This document shows, one piece after another, positions 10,190 through 17,600 of a stretch of 64,000 nt of DNA. The stretch's first letter is position 1; every line of letters begins with the position of its first letter. This stretch comes from Pseudomonas sp. VD-NE ins (lineage in GTDB: Bacteria > Pseudomonadota > Gammaproteobacteria > Pseudomonadales > Pseudomonadaceae). The DNA is taken from assembly GCF_031882575.1 (NCBI RefSeq), contig NZ_CP134772.1:1507001-1571000 (forward strand), given 5' to 3'. The position numbers and the translations under genes are program-made. The notes under the pieces are model-generated. The model worked only from the letters and a program-made list of their open reading frames with translations. It did no database searches and had not been told where the DNA came from.

Positions 10190-10492
10190 TCAGAGCTCTT
10201 TACTGAGGGTGCTGAGGAACGCCTGGATCACGTCCTCGTTACGTTTGAAAAAGTGCCATTGACCGGCCTTCTGGCTGCTGATCAGACCGGCGCGTTGCAA
10301 CGTCGCGAGGTGTGCCGAAACGGTCGACTGTGACAGGCCGCAGCGTTGATCGATCTGCCCGGCGCAGATCCCGTATTCGTGGTTGTGCAACTGTTCCGGA
10401 AATTCGTTCTTCGGGTCTTTCAGCCAGTTGAGGATGTCTCGCCGTACTGGGTGCGCCAGGGCTTTTATTATTTCGTCGAGGTCGAGGTTCAT
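10190..10492 (-). CDS. ArsR/SmtB-family transcriptional regulator
   Basis: Small winged-helix regulator of 100 residues. The recognition region reads QIDQRCGLSQSTVSAHLATLQRAGLISSQKAGQWHFFKRNE (about residues 46-86), and the N terminus is LDEIIKALAHPVRRDILNWLKDP, both typical of ArsR. Two cysteines (CAGQIDQRC) lie near the start of the recognition region, but I cannot say whether they sense metal, thiol stress or neither. It heads the minus-strand run MFS transporter then OYE reductase. Palindromic AT/CG-rich sites upstream (10518-10620) are likely operators. Confidence 0.88.
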   Translation of the reverse strand: MNLDLDEIIKALAHPVRRDILNWLKDPKNEFPEQLHNHEYGICAGQIDQRCGLSQSTVSAHLATLQRAGLISSQKAGQWHFFKRNEDVIQAFLSTLSKEL

Positions 10493-10517
10493 GGCAGGGT
10501 GCTCATCATGTGTACAA

Positions 10518-10620
10518 CGCTATATCGCGATGTAGCGAAATATAAATCGTTAGATCGCGATACACCAATATGATTTTGATCTGACGTCAGCATAAATTGG
10601 TATATCGCGTTATAACGATA
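10518..10620. promoter_or_regulatory. Cluster of ATCGCGAT-type palindromes, candidate ArsR operators
   Basis: Three related sites lie between the ArsR-type gene and acpH: a near-perfect 20-bp palindrome at 10518-10537 (CGCTATATCGCGATGTAGCG), a second ATCGCGAT core at 10554-10561, and TATATCGCG joined to the perfect palindrome CGTTATAACG at 10601-10617. The spacing would allow several dimers and control of both divergent genes. Confidence 0.65.
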
Positions 10621-10662
10621 CGTAGGTGTATGGCTTATGGGCCGCAGTGCTAAGCTGCGCCC

Positions 10663-11241
10663 ATGAACTATCTCGCACATTTACACCTCGGTGGCCAGCG
10701 CCCCGGGCAACTGCTCGGCAGTCTGTATGGCGATTTCGTCAAAGGCCGGCTGCAAGGGCAGTTTGCGCCGGAGGTGGAAGCGGCCATTCAACTGCATCGA
10801 CGGATTGATGTATTCACCGATCGCCATCCGTTGGTGGACATCGCCCTGGGGCGATTTTCCGACACGCGCCGGCGTTATGCCGGGATCGTGCTCGATGTGT
10901 TTTTCGATCATTGCCTGGCGCGGGACTGGATGCTGTATGCCGATCAACCGCTGGAGGTTTTCACCGCTGATGTGTATCGGGTGCTGACCCACGAACGGCA
11001 ACTGCCCGAGCGACTGGCGAGGATTGCCCCGCACATGGTTGCCAATGACTGGTTGGGTTCGTATCAGGAGTTTGAAGTGCTGGAGCAGGTGTTGCGCGGG
11101 ATTTCACGGCGGTTGAGCCGGCCGGAAGAGCTGGCGGGTGCGATGCAGGAATTGCGGCGGTTGTATGAGCCGCTGAGTGACGACTTCCGCTTGTTCTACC
11201 CACAACTCCAGGACTTCGCACAATCCCCGCCAACACCCTGA
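10663..11241 (+). CDS. acpH: Acyl carrier protein phosphodiesterase AcpH
   Basis: 192 residues, matching the family (about 193 in E. coli). AcpH hydrolyses the 4'-phosphopantetheine group from holo-ACP in the cytoplasm. The N terminus MNYLAHLHLGGQRPGQLLGSLYGDFVKG and the metal-binding/HD-like segment RYAGIVLDVFFDHCLARDW are diagnostic. Conserved His/Asp also appear in QLHRRIDVFTDRHP. It is a single gene followed by a REPIN and transcribed divergently from the ArsR-type gene. Confidence 0.9.
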   Translation: MNYLAHLHLGGQRPGQLLGSLYGDFVKGRLQGQFAPEVEAAIQLHRRIDVFTDRHPLVDIALGRFSDTRRRYAGIVLDVFFDHCLARDWMLYADQPLEVFTADVYRVLTHERQLPERLARIAPHMVANDWLGSYQEFEVLEQVLRGISRRLSRPEELAGAMQELRRLYEPLSDDFRLFYPQLQDFAQSPPTP

Positions 11242-11244
11242 ATC

Positions 11245-11339
11245 CCTGTGGGAGCTGGCTTGCCAGCGATGGCGTCAGCACATTCAACATTCGTGTCGGC
11301 TGGTCTACCGCTATCGCTGGCAAGCCAGCTCCCACAGGG
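11245..11339. repeat. REPIN, family A
   Basis: Inverted pair of REP units (11247-11271 and 11313-11339) between convergent acpH and the olsA-like gene. Confidence 0.9.
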
Positions 11340-11364
11340 CCAAGGTGATTTCAGGATTTGTATT

Positions 11365-12156
11365 TCAGGCAGCGATTGCCGGACGCATTGGGGATTGCAG
11401 GGTTTCCGGAAATGCGCCAAACAACGCCTTCTGCACCGCCTGCTGCGCTTCAAACGCCAATGCCGCACGCTCACGCCCCTGACAGGCAATCGGCTTGAGC
11501 AGGTGCACTTCAACATTACCGCAATCATTGCTGAACAAACGCATCAGGTGTGACAGCAAATCATCGTCACCAATGAACGGTGCCAGTGCATCAATCTCGC
11601 CGTTACGCAGGTAACGGATCGCCACCGGTTGCAGCATCACCTCGGAATCAATCGCCGCCGCCAACAAACGGCCGTGAAAGGTACGCAGCGAACGGCCGTC
11701 GGTGGTGGTGCCTTCCGGGAACATCAGCAAGGGGTGATCGGTTTGCAGGTGACGGGTCATCTGCTTGCGGATCAACTGGCTGTCGCCCGAACCGCGACGG
11801 ATGAACAGGCTGCCAGCCTTCGCCGCGAGCCAACCGGCCACCGGCCAGGTGCGCACTTCGGCCTTGGACAGAAACGACAACGGCGTGAGCATGCCGAGCA
11901 GTGGAATATCAGTCCACGACACATGATTGCTGACCCACAGCATCGGCTGTTTTGGCAATTCACCGTGAACGCTCACGCGAAAGGGCAGGGCGTTGCTCAG
12001 GCGCGCCATGAAGAAGCGCGACCAGCGCTGACGCCGCTCCATCGAATGCGCCAGGCCAATCCGTTCAAATACGCCGAAGACGCTGGCCATGGTCAACCCC
12101 AGCGACACCACCAGCAGCACCCGCGCGATCCGCGCGTACACGCGCAGCCGGCTCAT
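11365..12156 (-). CDS. olsA: Lyso-ornithine-lipid O-acyltransferase (OlsA-like PlsC family)
   Basis: 263-residue membrane-associated acyltransferase. I use the ATG at 12156; it overlaps the stop of the preceding gene as TGATG, a coupled arrangement. A hydrophobic anchor occupies residues 8-30. The catalytic acyltransferase motif is HVSWTDIPLL (HX4D), followed by FIRRGSGDSQL and the glycerolipid-binding FPEGTTTDG. PlsC homologues acylate lysophosphatidate; next to olsB the expected job is the second acylation of lyso-ornithine lipid. PlsC activity as well cannot be excluded. Confidence 0.88.
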   Translation of the reverse strand: MSRLRVYARIARVLLVVSLGLTMASVFGVFERIGLAHSMERRQRWSRFFMARLSNALPFRVSVHGELPKQPMLWVSNHVSWTDIPLLGMLTPLSFLSKAEVRTWPVAGWLAAKAGSLFIRRGSGDSQLIRKQMTRHLQTDHPLLMFPEGTTTDGRSLRTFHGRLLAAAIDSEVMLQPVAIRYLRNGEIDALAPFIGDDDLLSHLMRLFSNDCGNVEVHLLKPIACQGRERAALAFEAQQAVQKALFGAFPETLQSPMRPAIAA

Positions 12157-12911
12157 CACACGGCCGCCTTGAAATGCTTGGCGTAGCGCGGGCAGAGTTC
12201 GTCGCGTTTGAGCAGGATGAACACGTCGGCGACCTGGAAGTCTTCGTCCCAGCACGGCTCGCCGCAGATCTTCGCGCCCAGACGCATGTAGGCCTTGAGC
12301 AGCGGCGGCATTTCGGCGATTACGTTCGATGGAATATCCAGCGTCGGTAGCGGATTTTTCGGCTCGGCGCGCAGGTGCTCGGTGCACAGATAACGTTCGC
12401 GCAAACGCTGCATGATCGCGTGGGCCTGGATGCCGCCGTCTTGCATCGGAATGCTCGCGCAACCCATCAAGTAGCTGTAACCGCCCTGATTCAACACTTC
12501 GGCCAATTCGCCCCACAACACCGCAATGGTGCCGCCGTTACGATAGGCCGGGTCGACGCAGGTGCGACCGATTTCGAGGATCGGGCCTTGCAGATGCGTC
12601 AGGCCGTGCAGGCTGAATTCTTCTTCGCTGTAAAACTTGCCGAGGCTGCTGGCAGCGGTGTGATCGAGCAGACGCGTGGTCGCGACCAAACGGCCGGTGT
12701 TCAAGTCACGCACGCCGATGTGGCTGCAGTGAACATCATAATCATCCATGTCCAGACCCAGTTCCGCGCCTTTCAGTTTGGCGTTGAACTCGCCGCTGAA
12801 GACGTTGAAGCGCAAGGCCTGGGCTTGCTGCAAGGCCTCGGCGCCGATCAGGCGTTCGGCTTGCAGGCGGCGTTCATTGCCGGTGTCGCTGATGCGGGCG
12901 ATCTGAGTCAT
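12156..12911 (-). CDS. olsB: Ornithine N-acyltransferase OlsB (GNAT-like)
   Basis: First enzyme of ornithine-lipid synthesis: transfers a 3-hydroxyacyl group from ACP to the alpha-amino group of ornithine. 251 residues, in the acyl-homoserine-lactone-synthase/GNAT-like fold. Typical segments are [57 protein letters not shown] and YLMGCASIP. It is the first gene of the olsBA pair. Ornithine lipids commonly replace phospholipids under phosphate limitation. A weak possible Pho-box half site lies upstream near 13040, but I would not rely on it. Confidence 0.9.
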   Translation of the reverse strand: MTQIARISDTGNERRLQAERLIGAEALQQAQALRFNVFSGEFNAKLKGAELGLDMDDYDVHCSHIGVRDLNTGRLVATTRLLDHTAASSLGKFYSEEEFSLHGLTHLQGPILEIGRTCVDPAYRNGGTIAVLWGELAEVLNQGGYSYLMGCASIPMQDGGIQAHAIMQRLRERYLCTEHLRAEPKNPLPTLDIPSNVIAEMPPLLKAYMRLGAKICGEPCWDEDFQVADVFILLKRDELCPRYAKHFKAAV

Positions 12912-13064
12912 GTGAATCTCCGTACGGGCCTTTAACCCGTCGTGGGTTGCAGCCGATCGACTTTCTTTATGCAGCCGTGTTGTGCAAAGTCAGGCTATGT
13001 AGCCCCGGTGTCATCGCCATGAACGTTCGGTGATGCTTATATGACAGCCCACAAGGAGCCTCTT

Positions 13065-13943
13065 ATGCCCTGGCCAGATCTGCTGCACCGCCGTGAACGA
13101 TTGCCCGCCGTTGCTGACCTGGCCGAGGGTTTTGCGACGTTGTTGCAGCAACTGGGCAACGTCACCCCATTCGAATTGGCGGTCGCGGGCGGGCGGCGGA
13201 TGGCGACGCCGGGGCTGGCGTTTCTGGTCGGTTATCAGGCGGCATTGCGCATGTTGTGGCCGAGTGCACCGCTGAGCCTCGGTGCGTTGTGTGCGACCGA
13301 ACAGCGCAGTTTGCGTCCGGCGGACATGCAGACGCGGCTCACCGATTTACGCTTGAGTGGGCGCAAGGACTTTGTCACGGCGGGCGATGCGGCGGACTGG
13401 TTGCTGATCGCTGCGCGCAGTGAAGAGCCAGGCGAAAGTCCGCGTCTGAGTCTGGCCGTGGTCTATCCCGGCGAGCCCGGTGTGACCGTGGAGAAACTGC
13501 CGGCGCTGCCGTTGATGCCGGACATCAGTCATGGCCGGTTGGAGCTTGATGGCGCGTTGTGCGAATTGCTTGCGGGCGATGGCTGGGACGCTTACGTCAA
13601 ACCGTTCCGTACGCTGGAGGACGTCTATGTGCTGAGCGCGATGACTGCGTGGCTGTATGGCGTCGGGCAGGACAGTGACTGGCCGCAGGCGTTGCAGTTG
13701 CGATTGCTGGCGTTGTTGGCCGGGTGCGCGGAGGCCAGCCGACAACCGCCGAACAATCCCGCCGGGCATGTGTTGTTGGGTGGGTTGTTTGCGCAGTTTG
13801 AGGCGTTGGAGGGGGAGGTGAGTCAGGCGTTGGCTGACGGGCCGGCAGAATGGGCGCAAATGTGGCAGCGCGATCAGGGGGTGATGCAGTTGGCGGCGGG
13901 GGCCCGGGCCAAACGCTTGGCCAGGGCTTTGGCGGTGGGTTGA
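13065..13943 (+). CDS. Degenerate acyl-CoA-dehydrogenase-like protein
   Basis: 292 residues from the ATG at 13065, chosen because AAGGAG lies at the right distance; an in-frame upstream start at 13041 lacks one. The segment RKDFVTAGDAADWLLIAAR...RLSLAVVYPGEPGVTVEKL resembles the middle beta domain of acyl-CoA dehydrogenases, and MPDISHGRLELDGALCEL...FRTLEDVYVLSAMTAWLYGV resembles the start of the C-terminal helical domain. The N-terminal helical domain is short and I find no obvious catalytic glutamate segment. At under 300 residues it is well short of the ~380 usual for the enzymes. Best called a non-canonical homologue of unknown function. It is transcribed divergently from olsB. Confidence 0.6.
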   Translation: MPWPDLLHRRERLPAVADLAEGFATLLQQLGNVTPFELAVAGGRRMATPGLAFLVGYQAALRMLWPSAPLSLGALCATEQRSLRPADMQTRLTDLRLSGRKDFVTAGDAADWLLIAARSEEPGESPRLSLAVVYPGEPGVTVEKLPALPLMPDISHGRLELDGALCELLAGDGWDAYVKPFRTLEDVYVLSAMTAWLYGVGQDSDWPQALQLRLLALLAGCAEASRQPPNNPAGHVLLGGLFAQFEALEGEVSQALADGPAEWAQMWQRDQGVMQLAAGARAKRLARALAVG

Positions 13944-13950
13944 CCGGCCT

Positions 13951-14044
13951 CATCGCTGGCAAGCCAGCTCCCACATTTTCACAGGTGTTCACAAAACTTG
14001 TATCTACTCAAGAACCCTGTGGGAGCTGGCTTGCCAGCGATGGC
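13951..14044. repeat. REPIN, family A
   Basis: Inverted REP pair, units at 13952-13976 and 14017-14042, between the two plus-strand genes. Confidence 0.9.
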
Positions 14045-14123
14045 GATTTCATGGAAAAGCAAAATCTCAAATTTGTCATGAGTCCCGACTAGTCTCAGCA
14101 GGTTCATTCCCAGAGCCCTCACC

Positions 14124-15197
14124 ATGCGCAAAGGCCTGTCGCTGTTTCTGCTGCTGATCACCTTCACCGTTCACGCCGAACAATGGCCGGGTGAAGAATG
14201 GCCAATCGGCACGACGATCACCGATACAGGAGCGCTGGAGAATTACGCCTTCCCACCCCGCGACGACACAACCCGCCAAGGCATCCGCACCGACGCGCTG
14301 TTGATCATCCGCGACGGCCAGATCCTCTACGAACGCTACGCCGGCCCGACCACCAAGCAAACCCCACACCTGACCTGGTCGATCAGCAAAAGCCTGATGG
14401 CCACCGTACTCGGTGTGGCGTATGGCGAAGGCCTGTTCAAGCTCGACGATCCGGCCGCAAAGTTTTACCCGCCACTGACCAAACACCCAGCGATAAAAAT
14501 CGCCGATCTGCTGCACTGGGCGTCCGGTATCGACTGGCAGGAAGACTACGAATACGCCCCGCTGAAATCCTCGGTGGTGGCGATGCTCTATACCCGTGGT
14601 CATCGCGACATGGCTGCGTTTACCGCTAACCACGATAGCTACGCCGAACCGGGGCAGGCCTTCCGCTATTCCAGTGGCGACAGCAATCTCTTGGCGGCAG
14701 CGTTGAAAACGATCGTCGGCCCGCAGCGTTATGCGGATTATCCGTGGACGGCGTTGTTCGAGCCGTTGGGCATCCATCACGCCGTGTGGGAAATCGATGC
14801 CAGCGGCACGTTTGTCGCGTCTTCTTATGTTTATCTCACTGCGCGGGATCTGGCGCGGGTCGGTTTGTTGATGGCCCGCGACGGGCGCTGGAATGATCGT
14901 CAATTGCTGCCCAAGGACTGGATCGCGTTCAATCTCAAACCCTTCGCTGGCTATAAGGCCCATCAGGACGAAGCCGTGCCCGGCGGTCACTGGTGGCTCA
15001 ATCGTCCCGTCGATGGCGCCGAGTCACCGTGGCCCGACGCGCCGCCCGACACCTTCGCCGCGCTGGGCCATTGGGGCCAGGCGCTGTACGTGATCCCCAG
15101 CGAGAAACTGCTGATCGTGCGATATGGCGATGATCGCGACGGTAGCTATCGTCACAACGAGTTGCTTAAACGTGTGCTGAAGGCGGTGCGCCCATGA
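14124..15197 (+). CDS. Periplasmic serine hydrolase, class C beta-lactamase-like
   Basis: 357 residues with a signal peptide of about 18 residues (LSLFLLLITFTVHA). The SxxK nucleophile motif is SISK (around residue 87), followed by a tyrosine-containing second motif in FRYSSGDSN and a C-terminal HWGQ segment in the place of KTG. This is the PF00144 family (beta-lactamase/DD-peptidase/esterase/amidase). It could be an esterase, peptidase or 6-aminohexanoate-dimer-hydrolase-like amidase; nothing supports true beta-lactam resistance. It overlaps the next small gene by four bases. Confidence 0.8.
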   Translation: MRKGLSLFLLLITFTVHAEQWPGEEWPIGTTITDTGALENYAFPPRDDTTRQGIRTDALLIIRDGQILYERYAGPTTKQTPHLTWSISKSLMATVLGVAYGEGLFKLDDPAAKFYPPLTKHPAIKIADLLHWASGIDWQEDYEYAPLKSSVVAMLYTRGHRDMAAFTANHDSYAEPGQAFRYSSGDSNLLAAALKTIVGPQRYADYPWTALFEPLGIHHAVWEIDASGTFVASSYVYLTARDLARVGLLMARDGRWNDRQLLPKDWIAFNLKPFAGYKAHQDEAVPGGHWWLNRPVDGAESPWPDAPPDTFAALGHWGQALYVIPSEKLLIVRYGDDRDGSYRHNELLKRVLKAVRP

Positions 15198-15490
15198 AGC
15201 GCTTTTTGCTGTTGCTGCTTGTTTTGCTGCTCGGCTGGGTCGTTTACGAGCGCGAAAACCTGTGGGTCTTCCCCGACATCATCAGCGCCTACACCGCCAA
15301 GGAATACTGCTCCTGCCGTTATGTGATGAACAACGATGCCGAGTATTGCCGTGGCTACGTAAAACAATGGCTGCCGACCAGCCAGTTCACCGATGACAGC
15401 GCCAGCAAAACCATCACGGTCAGCGGCATGGGCCGCAGCAACCGCGCCCAGTGGCAAAATGAAAGTTTGGGCTGCCGCCTGAACCCCTGA
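15194..15490 (+). CDS. Small membrane-anchored cysteine-rich protein
   Basis: 98 residues. An N-terminal hydrophobic signal/anchor (FLLLLLVLLLGWVVY) is followed by a soluble part with five cysteines in all, three of them clustered in YCSCRYVMNNDAEYC. The ATG overlaps the stop of the serine-hydrolase gene (ATGA), suggesting translational coupling and a joint periplasmic role. I do not recognise the family, and no catalytic motif is evident. The cysteines could form disulfides in the periplasm. Confidence 0.7.
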   Translation: MKRFLLLLLVLLLGWVVYERENLWVFPDIISAYTAKEYCSCRYVMNNDAEYCRGYVKQWLPTSQFTDDSASKTITVSGMGRSNRAQWQNESLGCRLNP

Positions 15491-15520
15491 AAACCCGCAA
15501 TCTTCCTGTGAATAGAGGCC

Positions 15521-15614
15521 CCTGTGGGAGCTGGCTTGCCAGCGATTGCGCCGGCACAGGCAATATTTGTGTGACTGATACACCGCCATCGCTGGCAAGC
15601 CAGCTCCCACAGGG
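15521..15614. repeat. REPIN, family A
   Basis: Inverted REP pair (15521-15546 and 15588-15614) between the small Cys-rich gene and the yceI-like gene. Confidence 0.9.
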
Positions 15615-15709
15615 ATTTTCATCAATTGATAGATTTGCGGCGACCGAGTTTGCAATAACGGCGTGGGCGGTTAAGGTTCGTGCAGGTTTATCGGCCCCAC
15701 GAGTGTTCA

Positions 15710-16300
15710 ATGTTCAACCGCTCCCTCTGTGCAACCCTGTCCAGCCTGCTGCTCGCCGCCGTCGCGCTGCCCGCGCAGGCCAATTGGTACCTGGACGGCG
15801 AGTCGTCGCGGCTGTCGTTCGTCAGCACGAAAAACGCCAATGTCTCCGAAGTGCAGCGCTTTTTGGTGCTGCACGGTAAGGTCGATCCCAATGGTCGCGC
15901 CGAAGTCGAGGTCGAGCTTGACTCGATCAACAGCGGCATCCCGTTGCGCGATGAGCGCATGCGCAAGGAGTTGTTCCAGATCGAGCAATTTCCCGAAGCG
16001 ACCATCACCACCCAGATCGACCTGCGTCCGATCAATGATCTGGCCCCCGGCGCGCAGCTGGAATTGCGTCTGCCGCTGACCGTCAACCTGCACGGCAAGC
16101 AACACGAATACCCCGCCGAACTGCTGGCGACGCGTCTCGATGACCGGCGTTTTCAAGTGGTCACCCTGGAACCGCTGGTGATCAGCGCCGAGGATTTCGA
16201 TCTCGTGCCGGGGCTGGAAAGCCTGCGCAAACTCGCCGACTTGTCGGCCATCAGTCTGTCGGTGCCGGTGGGTGCGGTGCTGATTTTCACGGCGCGCTGA
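15710..16300 (+). CDS. YceI-family periplasmic lipid-binding protein
   Basis: 196 residues from the ATG at 15710, giving a clean signal peptide ending ALPAQAN; a longer in-frame start at 15680 would spoil it. The mature part begins WYLDGESSRLSFVSTKNA and continues with SGIPLRDERMRKELFQIEQFPEATI and LTVNLHGKQHEYPAEL, the typical YceI lipocalin-like barrel, which binds polyisoprenoid or amphiphilic ligands. The stop is one base before the start of the phospholipase-D-like gene, so the two are probably co-transcribed. Confidence 0.9.
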   Translation: MFNRSLCATLSSLLLAAVALPAQANWYLDGESSRLSFVSTKNANVSEVQRFLVLHGKVDPNGRAEVEVELDSINSGIPLRDERMRKELFQIEQFPEATITTQIDLRPINDLAPGAQLELRLPLTVNLHGKQHEYPAELLATRLDDRRFQVVTLEPLVISAEDFDLVPGLESLRKLADLSAISLSVPVGAVLIFTAR

Positions 16301-16301
16301 C

Positions 16302-17459
16302 ATGCGCGGCGCGGTGTTCCCCTGGCGGGACGGCAACCGGTTCGAGCTGCTGATCGACGGCCCGCAATTCTTCCCACGCATGCTCGAACAAATTGCTGGC
16401 GCTCAGGAGCAGATCGAACTGGAGTTGTATCTGGTCGAGGCTGGCGCCTGCGCCGAAACCATCGTGCAGGCACTGGTGCTGGCGGCCGAGCGTGGCGTGC
16501 GTGTGCGCTGCCTGTTCGACGATTACGGCAGCCTGGCGTTCACCCTCAATCTGCGCCAGCGCCTGACCCATGCCGGGGTTGAACTGCGTTTTTATAATCG
16601 GCTGAACTGGCGGCGCTGGGTCGGCAATTTCTATCGTGATCACCGCAAATTGTTGCTGGTCGATCAGCGTCTGGCGGTGGTCGGCGGTACTGGCGTCACT
16701 GACGAGTTCTGGACGCCCGGCCACGACACCAGCGAGTGGCACGAAGTGATGGTCGAGATCAGCGGCCCATTGGTGATTGACTGGCAATTGCTGTTTGACC
16801 GCCAGTGGATCGCCAACCGTTATCGCCGCGCCTGGCGTCCGGCCGCGCATTTCGGTCTGCCGCGTTTGCCTCGGGTGCCGGACAAGGGCGAGGGCATGGG
16901 CCGCGTGGCGTATGCCGACGCCCGCCAGCACCGCGACATTCTGCAATCGCTGTTCCGTGCGCTGAACAGTGGCCAGCAACGCATCTGGATGGCCACGCCG
17001 TACTTCCTGCCAACGTGGAAAATCCGCCGCTCACTGCGCAAGGCAGCGGCGCGCGGAGTCGACGTGCGTTTGCTGCTGACCGGGCCGCGCACCGATCACC
17101 CTTCGGTGCGTTACGCCGGGCATCGCTACTACCCGCGACTGCTCAAGGCCGGGGTGCAGATCTTCGAATACCAGCCGTGTTTTCTGCATCTGAAAATGGT
17201 GCTGGTGGACGATTGGGTGAGCATCGGTTCGTGCAACTTCGACCACTGGAACCTGCGCTTCAATCTGGAGGCGAATCTTGAGGCGCTGGACCCGTCGCTG
17301 ACGGCAGCGGTAGAGGCGAGCTTCGTGAAGGACTTCGGGCTGAGTCAGCGGGTGAGTCTGGAGGAGTGGCGGAAGCGGCCGTTGTGGCGGCGGGTGAAGC
17401 AGAGGGTTTGGGGCTGGGTGGATCGGGTGGTGGTCAATATTCTCGACCGCCGCGGATAA
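16302..17459 (+). CDS. clsB: Cardiolipin synthase B-type phospholipase D family protein
   Basis: 385 residues with two phospholipase D half-sites. The first is HRKLLLVDQRLAVVGGTGVTDEFW (around 109-132) and the second is HLKMVLVDDWVSIGSCNFDHWNLRFNLEAN (around 289-318). Both carry the HxKxxxxD signature, and there is no N-terminal transmembrane anchor, which fits ClsB/YbhO rather than ClsA. The expected reaction is condensation of phospholipids to cardiolipin at the inner membrane; phospholipase or transphosphatidylation with alcohols is possible. It follows yceI with a one-base gap. Confidence 0.85.
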   Translation: MRGAVFPWRDGNRFELLIDGPQFFPRMLEQIAGAQEQIELELYLVEAGACAETIVQALVLAAERGVRVRCLFDDYGSLAFTLNLRQRLTHAGVELRFYNRLNWRRWVGNFYRDHRKLLLVDQRLAVVGGTGVTDEFWTPGHDTSEWHEVMVEISGPLVIDWQLLFDRQWIANRYRRAWRPAAHFGLPRLPRVPDKGEGMGRVAYADARQHRDILQSLFRALNSGQQRIWMATPYFLPTWKIRRSLRKAAARGVDVRLLLTGPRTDHPSVRYAGHRYYPRLLKAGVQIFEYQPCFLHLKMVLVDDWVSIGSCNFDHWNLRFNLEANLEALDPSLTAAVEASFVKDFGLSQRVSLEEWRKRPLWRRVKQRVWGWVDRVVVNILDRRG

Positions 17460-17488
17460 ACCCGATTCTGAATACACCCTAAATCCAA

Positions 17489-17580
17489 TGTGGGAGCGAG
17501 CCTGCTCGCGAAGGCGGTGTGTCAGTCAGCAATTGTTTATCTGAATGACCGCTTTCGCGAGCAGGCTCGCTCCCACAGGG
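17489..17580. repeat. REPIN, family B
   Basis: Inverted pair built on GTGGGAGCGAGCCTGCTCGCG (17489-17514 and 17553-17580). This core differs from family A in its stem. It lies between convergent genes. Confidence 0.9.
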
Positions 17581-17600
17581 TTTTTGCAGTGTTGTTGCGG

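Noticed and set aside
13021..13040. Pho box upstream of olsB
   Set aside because: CTGTCAT is present on the minus strand, but the second half (GCATCAC) is a poor match; one half site is not enough.
14124..15197. A beta-lactamase conferring resistance
   Set aside because: The KTG motif is replaced by HWG and the match is to the broad serine-hydrolase family; resistance is not supported.
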